A stretch of 6,371 nt of DNA, taken from contig JAITMY010000133.1 in assembly GCA_031290755.1 (NCBI GenBank), positions 1 to 6,371 on the forward strand. The letters run 5' to 3'. This DNA is from Prevotellaceae bacterium (lineage in GTDB: Bacteria > Bacteroidota > Bacteroidia > Bacteroidales > UBA932). The first letter of the stretch is position 1; each line of letters starts with the position of its first letter. A model generated the notes under the pieces. That model saw nothing but the letters and a program-made list of their open reading frames with translations, was not told the DNA's origin and did not search any database. The translations under genes were made by a program, and so were the position numbers. Below are positions 1 through 6,371 of this stretch, piece after piece.

Positions 1-51
1 ACTCGTGTAGACGGAATCAATGTAATCTCTATTGCTTCCCTTGGAGTATAG
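1..51 (+). CDS. Possible 3' end of a convergent gene (partial)
   Basis: Frame 1 is open from the window edge to a TAG at 49-51 and would encode the C-terminal residues TRVDGINVISIASLGV. The product is not recognisable from 16 residues. The main support is context: the stop lies 5 bases before the opposing stop of the yitT-family gene, and a hairpin followed by seven Ts on the plus strand begins 27 bases after it, as expected at the end of a plus-strand transcript. Two minus-strand frames are also open across these 56 bases, with no ATG in either, so the alternative is simple non-coding sequence downstream of the yitT-family gene. This is a weak call. Confidence 0.25.
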   Translation, partial: TRVDGINVISIASLGV

Positions 52-56
52 CGCCG

Positions 57-968
57 CTAATTCTCATGAAAAACAGGGAGGCGCGGGCCTCTTTTTTTGG
101 ATACCTTGATGCTGTCGAAGCCCTGACCGAACACGCCCATCACGCTGGCCACGGAGATGAAGGCGCGCGGGTCAGTCTCCTTCACGATGCGGTAGGTGGC
201 GTTGGCCTCGCTCTTGCGGGCAAGGATCATCAGCACCTTGCTCTCCTGCTTGGTGTACCAGCCCACGCCGCCGAGCATGGTAACGCCGCGGTGCTGCTCG
301 GCGGTTATCCTGTCGGCAATGGCGGCGTAGCGCTTTGAGAAGATGAATATCTGCACCGACTGCTTGTTGCCCGACAGCGCGAGGTCAACGCAGTAGGCCG
401 TTACGCCCATCAGCACGTACCCGTAGGCCACCTTCTCGATGTCGCGGTGGAGGAGCCACGACGAGCCGATGATGAACAGGTCGCACCACATCAGCACGCG
501 CCCCACGCTCACGTTGCGGTACTTGGTGATGATCATGGCCACGATGTCGGTTCCGCCGGCGCTTCCCCCCTGCGTAAACATGGCGCCAAGGCCGAGGCCG
601 CAGAGGATGCCGGTGATGATAGCGGCCATTAGAGGGCTTTGGACGTGGGGCGCGTCGGGCATAGGGAAGAGCTGTAGAAAGACGGTCATGGCCACAATGC
701 CGTAGATGGTTTTTACGCCGAAGCTGCGGCCAAGCGTGGCGAAGCCAATGGCCACCAGCGCTACGTTGAGGGCGAGGTAGGTGTAGCTCATTTCGACCAC
801 GCCGCCGGTGGCGTAGTACACGAGGGCGGCCATGCCGCTTACGCCGCCGCCCACGATGCCCGCGGGCAGCATGAGCTGCTTCAGGGCAACGACGTAGAGC
901 GCCGCGCCGAAGGTGATAATGGTGTACTCGCGGGCAAAGCGCAGCGAGCGCCGGAGGGGGGTTAGCAT
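57..968 (-). CDS. YitT family membrane protein (DUF161/DUF2179)
   Basis: This is a 303-residue inner-membrane protein of the YitT/DUF2179 family. The family is widespread in Firmicutes and Bacteroidota and its substrate is not established. Hydrophobic segments can be seen at about residues 14-34, 36-53, 62-80, 86-102, 113-131, 157-173 and 180-197. The conserved glycine-rich motif GGSAGGTD is at 134-141. A soluble C-terminal DUF2179 domain (about 203-286) carries the typical GVTMLGGVGWYT and a VLM(I)LARKSE-like core. The ATG at 968 lies 4 bases after the leuS stop, which points to one operon and probably translational coupling. No Shine-Dalgarno sequence is visible (CCCTATG context), as is usual in Bacteroidota. 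The final residues after the domain (about 291-303, KKRGPRLPVFHEN) are unusual because their codons form a terminator-like hairpin. The family assignment is secure; the physiological role is not known. Confidence 0.93.
   Translation of the reverse strand: MLTPLRRSLRFAREYTIITFGAALYVVALKQLMLPAGIVGGGVSGMAALVYYATGGVVEMSYTYLALNVALVAIGFATLGRSFGVKTIYGIVAMTVFLQLFPMPDAPHVQSPLMAAIITGILCGLGLGAMFTQGGSAGGTDIVAMIITKYRNVSVGRVLMWCDLFIIGSSWLLHRDIEKVAYGYVLMGVTAYCVDLALSGNKQSVQIFIFSKRYAAIADRITAEQHRGVTMLGGVGWYTKQESKVLMILARKSEANATYRIVKETDPRAFISVASVMGVFGQGFDSIKVSKKRGPRLPVFHEN
69..98. terminator. Bidirectional intrinsic terminator inside the 3' end of the yitT-family gene
   Basis: On the plus strand, GAGGC (78-82), loop GCGG (83-86) and GCCTC (87-91) form a perfect 5-bp GC-rich stem followed by seven Ts (92-98). 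Read on the minus strand, the same stem is followed after three bases by five Ts (73-69). The structure can therefore end transcription from either side. The plus-strand form is the cleaner one and suggests a convergent transcript entering from the left. The minus-strand form would end the leuS-yitT transcript before its stop codon is transcribed unless ribosomes cover the hairpin. Termination activity is inferred, not shown. Confidence 0.6.
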
Positions 969-972
969 AGGG

Positions 973-3777
<2,805 letters not shown>

Positions 3778-3791
3778 AAGCTTGCCACCAA

Positions 3792-3801
3792 TAAACGTTT
3801 A
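3792..3801. repeat. Perfect 10-base palindrome upstream of leuS
   Basis: TAAACGTTTA is perfectly self-complementary and lies between the tRNA terminator and the leuS start codon, 15 bases before the ATG. It could be an operator or part of a poorly matching promoter, but a 10-base palindrome in AT-rich sequence can arise by chance. No function is claimed. Confidence 0.3.
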
Positions 3802-3806
3802 CCTTC

Positions 3807-3839
3807 AATAAAAAGAGCATACTGAATCTCAGTATGCTC
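3807..3839 (-). terminator. Strong intrinsic terminator of tRNA-Ser
   Basis: Read on the minus strand, GAGCATACTGA (3839-3829), loop GAT (3828-3826) and TCAGTATGCTC (3825-3815) form a perfect 11-bp stem, directly followed by TTTTTATT (3814-3807). It begins two bases after the discriminator base of the tRNA, so it ends the tRNA transcript and may also mark the 3' boundary for tRNA processing. The plus strand has no matching T-tract, so it works in one direction. It separates the tRNA from leuS, whose start codon is 29 bases beyond the T-tract. Confidence 0.92.
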
Positions 3840-3841
3840 AG

Positions 3842-3930
3842 CGGTGAGGGGGGGATTCGAACCCCCGGTGCCAGTTGCCCAGCACGGCAGTTTAGCAAAC
3901 TACTGGTTTCAGCCACTCACCCACCTCACC
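3842..3930 (-). tRNA. tRNA-Ser (anticodon GCU)
   Basis: This 89-nt class II tRNA reads AGC and AGU serine codons. The acceptor stem GGTGAGG (3930-3924) pairs fully with CCTCACC (3849-3843), and the discriminator base is G (3842), as required for serine identity. The anticodon loop TTGCTAA is at 3898-3892 with GCT at 3896-3894, closed by a 5-bp stem that contains one T-G wobble. The T arm is GGGGG-TTCGAAT-CCCCC (3866-3850). The variable arm of 20 nt (3886-3867) has a GTGC/GCAC stem, as expected for serine tRNAs. No CCA end is encoded, so a CCA-adding enzyme is needed, which is usual in Bacteroidota. It has its own promoter upstream and terminator downstream. Confidence 0.97.
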
Positions 3931-3960
3931 AAGCGGGCCTCCTAACCTAAAAAGCCGCTG

Positions 3961-3990
3961 CAAAGGTATATATTTATTCCAAAGATGCAA
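3961..3990 (-). promoter_or_regulatory. Bacteroidota sigma-ABfr-type promoter for tRNA-Ser
   Basis: On the minus strand, TTG (3990-3988) is followed by exactly 19 bases and then TACCTTTG (3968-3961), a perfect match to the TAnnTTTG -7 element with the usual -33 TTG spacing of Bacteroides promoters. The spacer is AT-rich. Transcription should start a few bases downstream, near 3955, which leaves a leader of roughly 25 nt to be removed from the tRNA 5' end at 3930. The match is clear, but the start site is an inference. Confidence 0.82.
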
Positions 3991-4020
3991 GAGGGAGGAT
4001 AACTTTTAACACTCGTCCCC

Positions 4021-4114
4021 CGCTGCACCCCGGCGGCTACCGGCTGAGCCTCACCACGCAGCGCACCCCATCGGTTAAAACCGATGGCAGGAGCGAGCAT
4101 GGGGCTAAAGCCCC
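4021..4114. repeat. REP-like cluster of inverted repeats
   Basis: Three dyads sit close together. CGCTGC (4021-4026) pairs with GCAGCG (4058-4063), enclosing a GC-rich loop with a smaller GGCT-G-AGCC dyad. CCATCGGTT-AA-AACCGATGG at 4068-4087 is a perfect 9-bp stem. GGGGCT-AA-AGCCCC at 4101-4114 is a perfect 6-bp stem. The two short-loop palindromes are 13 bases apart, and the cluster is much richer in GC than the DNA on either side. The arrangement resembles repetitive extragenic palindromes (REP/BIME) mobilised by RAYT transposases. Only one copy is in the window, so the repeat status is an inference from form. It may also act as a 3' mRNA stabiliser or transcription brake after the AAA+ gene. 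Confidence 0.6.
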
Positions 4115-4222
4115 CGCACGAAAAAGAGCAACATTTCATATAATGCCGCTTAACACCTAACTACTTGGAGTTTTTTGCTTAACAAGGTGCCCACAATCTC
4201 CCACTCCACAAAACATTCGCTT

Positions 4223-5608
4223 TCACTTCACATCATCCTGCGTTATTGCCGAAAGGTTGTCATCGCTTACGTCATCCATTTGTGAGATACGCAAAAACTG
4301 ATTTTGGATTACCCGCTCGTAAAGATTGCGCACAAAACGTGCATTGCCAAATTGTTTGCCTTCGGCAAATATCGCATCGTTGATTATGTAGAGCAGCTTG
4401 CTTTTGGCTTCGTCGGTTACCGTAAATTTGTTTTTCTTTACAATGCACATCAGAATTTCCAACAATTCCGATGCACTGTAATTGGGAAAATAAAAATACT
4501 TGTTGAAGCGAGATTTCAAACCGGGGTTAGTATTTATGAACTCCGCCATCTCGTTTTCGTAACCCGCAGCAATTACAACAAGCCGGTCGCGGTTGTCCTC
4601 CATATATTTCAAAATGGTGTCGATAGCTTCTTTGCCGTAATCGTCCTTGCTGCTAAGCGTGTATGCCTCGTCAATAAACAAAATCCCATCGAGAGCACGG
4701 TCGAGCACTTCTTTGGTTTTTATGGCAGTTTGCCCCACGTAGCCTGCAACCAACTGCGAGCGGTCGGTTTCCACCAAATGTCCCTTTTTGAGAAGTCCCA
4801 TTTGTTTGAACGCTTTTGATATTAGCCGTGCAATGGTGGTTTTACCTGTTCCCGGCGGCCCATAAAAAACCGAATGCAGCGACAACGAAACATCGGGTAG
4901 CCCTTTGCTGCGGCGAAGCTGGTTGACTTTGACGAAATTTAGCAGCGACCGCACCTCGTTTTTGATGTCCGCCAAGCCAACCAAAGCGTCTAATTCGTTA
5001 AGCGTACTTTCCAAAGAATCGTCAAGCATTGCGGGGTTTTTGCCCTTTTCGGCGGGCAGGTTGGAATAATCAAGGCTAAGAATGCGCTTAAAATCTTCGT
5101 ACTTTGCTATCTCAAAATCCGACAAATCGTTGTCAATATTCACCACCAAGCCATAGTAATCAAGGAAAAGCGTGGTCAGGCTCAGCACAATACTTTGACG
5201 TTGCTGCTCATCAAGGGCGAGCACGTGCAGATAGTGTAGCGATTCAAAATATTTCAGCAAATGCGAAGTGTCTAAAACCGGCTGAACAACTTGCTGTCTG
5301 GTTGCTATATCTACAAACATCCATTCATTCAAAATATCCAAAGCATTTACATCTTTTATTCCCGTCAGCTCAACGTACCACACCAACGCCAATAAAATTT
5401 CAAACGGGCGCTCTTCACAGTTGCCGTATCCCAGCAACTGTGTTACAACGGAGCACCCGTCTCTCTTTATTTTTTGTATAAGCAGCACCCTATCCGCTTC
5501 GCTAAATTCTTTCAGATTTTCCTGTTTGAATTTGCGAAGCGATTGAATAAGTTTGTCCGATTTTATCAAAAGGACTGTTTTATTGGGGATGGATGCGGTG
5601 TTGCTCAT
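4223..5608 (-). CDS. AAA+ ATPase of the CbxX/CfqX (SpoVK-like) family
   Basis: This is a 461-residue predicted soluble ATPase. The C-terminal half (about 212-450) is a CbxX/CfqX-type AAA+ domain, the group that includes rubisco activase CbbX, SpoVK and the EccA proteins of type VII secretion. Walker A is GPPGTGKTT at 250-258, Walker B is ILFIDEA with D313-E314, the pore-loop segment VAGYVGQTAIKT lies between them, VVIAAGYENEM is the sensor-1 region, and NPGLKSRF ends with a likely arginine finger at R367. All catalytic residues seem present. Residues 1 to about 205 are largely helical and unrecognised, probably a partner-binding domain. Such proteins form hexameric rings that remodel proteins, but this target is unknown. 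An in-frame ATG at 5662 would add 18 residues and overlap the upstream gene by 38 bases. The ATG at 5608 leaves a normal 16-base gap and is preferred. It is probably co-transcribed with the upstream tail-anchored protein gene. Confidence 0.9.
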   Translation of the reverse strand: MSNTASIPNKTVLLIKSDKLIQSLRKFKQENLKEFSEADRVLLIQKIKRDGCSVVTQLLGYGNCEERPFEILLALVWYVELTGIKDVNALDILNEWMFVDIATRQQVVQPVLDTSHLLKYFESLHYLHVLALDEQQRQSIVLSLTTLFLDYYGLVVNIDNDLSDFEIAKYEDFKRILSLDYSNLPAEKGKNPAMLDDSLESTLNELDALVGLADIKNEVRSLLNFVKVNQLRRSKGLPDVSLSLHSVFYGPPGTGKTTIARLISKAFKQMGLLKKGHLVETDRSQLVAGYVGQTAIKTKEVLDRALDGILFIDEAYTLSSKDDYGKEAIDTILKYMEDNRDRLVVIAAGYENEMAEFINTNPGLKSRFNKYFYFPNYSASELLEILMCIVKKNKFTVTDEAKSKLLYIINDAIFAEGKQFGNARFVRNLYERVIQNQFLRISQMDDVSDDNLSAITQDDVK

Positions 5609-5624
5609 GGCAAAAATATAGCGG

Positions 5625-6371
5625 TTATGGAATTTGAGACATTTGATACGAACAATAGCCAATCAGTAGTGTTAATATCGCTAATATAATGAGCCATGTT
5701 ATTCTTTTCCCGCGCTTTTTCTTTCCTTTTTTTTCAATGTAACCAGAAAGATTTTCAACTTCAAATTCTTCATCAAAGGCTCCATTATAAAGCCCCTTGA
5801 ATACAGACTGTGCATCTGTCGGAAATGTTCCATGAAGCTCTGCGCCGCCAATTCTAATAGAATACTCTATCTTTTTCGCATTGGCAATTTGAATAAAATC
5901 AGCAACGTTACAGGACAGCTGTGCGCATTCTACATAGGTGTTCACATATCCAACAACCGGAACATTTTGTGTGCTTGCATCGCGACTTATGCCAGACACA
6001 TCTTGCATTTCAATGGTTTTATCATCATCTAAAATAAGGTATAGTTTTAAATTTTCCATACCAAGGTATCCTCCTTTTACAAAATTCGCATCGCTACTTC
6101 GGTATTCGACCATAAAGAACACCGCATCGACATCTGTCTTGCATCTGTAGTCAATGGCCATATTCAGCCCCCAACTACCTCCGACAAGAGAGGAGTACGT
6201 AAATTCAGAAATAATAACATTCCGTGCCTTACGGTCCAGTTTGGCATTGTTATCCCATCGCAAAACCTTTTTACACGTTACGGTTTTCACCTTTGTGAAC
6301 TTGTCCTCGTTGATTTCAACGAACTCATTTTTGATTTTTGCCTTCATTTCGGCAAGATTTTGATTTTCCAT
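5625..6371 (-). CDS. Predicted tail-anchored membrane protein, function unknown
   Basis: This 248-residue frame begins with an ATG at the very last bases of the window, so it may be complete or may be cut at its 5' end. I do not recognise a named family. There is no signal peptide. Residues 1 to about 210 are soluble and seem rich in beta strands. The stretch 143-184 (including YVECAQLSCNV and KKIEYSIRIGGAELHGTF) resembles the strand-helix-strand pattern of small beta domains common in uncharacterised bacterial proteins, but this is an impression only. Lysine- and arginine-rich residues 214-223 are followed by one hydrophobic helix at about 224-241 and a short tail, the architecture of a tail-anchored protein with the main domain in the cytoplasm. 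The gene stops 16 bases before the AAA+ start. Its base composition is clearly lower in GC than leuS. Confidence 0.75.
   Translation of the reverse strand: MENQNLAEMKAKIKNEFVEINEDKFTKVKTVTCKKVLRWDNNAKLDRKARNVIISEFTYSSLVGGSWGLNMAIDYRCKTDVDAVFFMVEYRSSDANFVKGGYLGMENLKLYLILDDDKTIEMQDVSGISRDASTQNVPVVGYVNTYVECAQLSCNVADFIQIANAKKIEYSIRIGGAELHGTFPTDAQSVFKGLYNGAFDEEFEVENLSGYIEKKGKKKRGKRITWLIILAILTLLIGYCSYQMSQIP

Larger units (their letters stand above)
3931..4222. other. Intergenic region between AAA+ gene and tRNA-Ser
   Basis: These 292 bases hold the tRNA promoter (3961-3990), a GC-rich inverted-repeat cluster (4021-4114) and an AT-richer stretch (about 4121-4222) that directly follows the AAA+ gene. 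The only long frame here (3942-4139, minus) runs through the palindromes and the promoter and has no protein-like character, so no gene is called. No classical hairpin plus T-tract terminator is visible after the AAA+ gene. The best candidate is a weak CACCT/AGGTG pairing on the minus strand without a T-tract. Confidence 0.7.

Noticed and set aside
3778..3841. T-box or leader-peptide control of leuS
   Set aside because: There is no room for a T-box between the tRNA and leuS, no leucine-rich short frame is present, and T-boxes are not typical of Bacteroidota. The hairpin is adequately explained as the tRNA terminator.
3842..3930. tRNA-Ser as the attachment site of an integrated element
   Set aside because: No duplicated tRNA 3' fragment or integrase gene is visible, and the low-GC genes lie on the 5' side of the tRNA.
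3942..4139. A 65-residue minus-strand frame in the intergenic region
   Set aside because: It crosses the REP-like palindromes and the tRNA promoter elements, and its translation has no protein-like features.
5611..5618. TATTTTTG, a match to the -7 promoter element, just before the AAA+ start
   Set aside because: No TTG is present 19-21 bases upstream, and the ATG would lie only 2 bases downstream, which requires a leaderless mRNA. The 16-base gap to the upstream gene favours co-transcription instead.
5609..5662. Alternative AAA+ start at 5662 adding 18 residues
   Set aside because: It would overlap the upstream gene by 38 bases and add residues unlike the family. The ATG at 5608 gives normal spacing.

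Overview
The window looks like chromosomal DNA of a member of the Bacteroidota, probably Bacteroidales and possibly a GC-rich lineage such as Rikenellaceae (the family guess is weak). The reasons are the Bacteroides-type 934-residue leucyl-tRNA synthetase, a textbook TTG-N19-TAnnTTTG promoter before the tRNA, a tRNA without encoded CCA, and start codons that lack Shine-Dalgarno sequences. Every confidently called gene is on the minus strand, so the transcription order runs from high to low coordinates.

Right part (6371 to 4223): a two-gene unit of lower GC. A predicted tail-anchored membrane protein of unknown function (start codon exactly at the window edge) is followed after 16 bases by a CbxX/CfqX-type AAA+ ATPase with an unrecognised helical N-terminal half. 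The two genes are probably co-transcribed. They look like an accessory module in which the ATPase may act on a membrane-linked partner, but the function is not known.

Middle (4222 to 3778): a 292-base intergenic stretch with a GC-rich, REP-like cluster of inverted repeats, then a Bacteroidota promoter, tRNA-Ser(GCU), and a very strong intrinsic terminator that begins two bases after the tRNA ends.

Left part (3777 to 57): leuS, and 4 bases after it a YitT-family membrane protein gene, evidently one operon. No consensus promoter is visible between the tRNA terminator and leuS, so leuS may depend partly on read-through from the tRNA promoter. The last codons of the yitT-family gene are themselves a terminator-like hairpin with T-tracts on both strands. 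A short plus-strand reading frame at bases 1 to 51 may be the tail of a convergent gene that uses the same hairpin.

Base composition falls sharply across the tRNA. Three sampled 60-base lines contain 49 G+C (1021-1080, leuS), 31 (5161-5220, AAA+ gene) and 25 (5881-5940, membrane protein gene). This suggests that the right-hand module has a different history from the housekeeping genes on the left.
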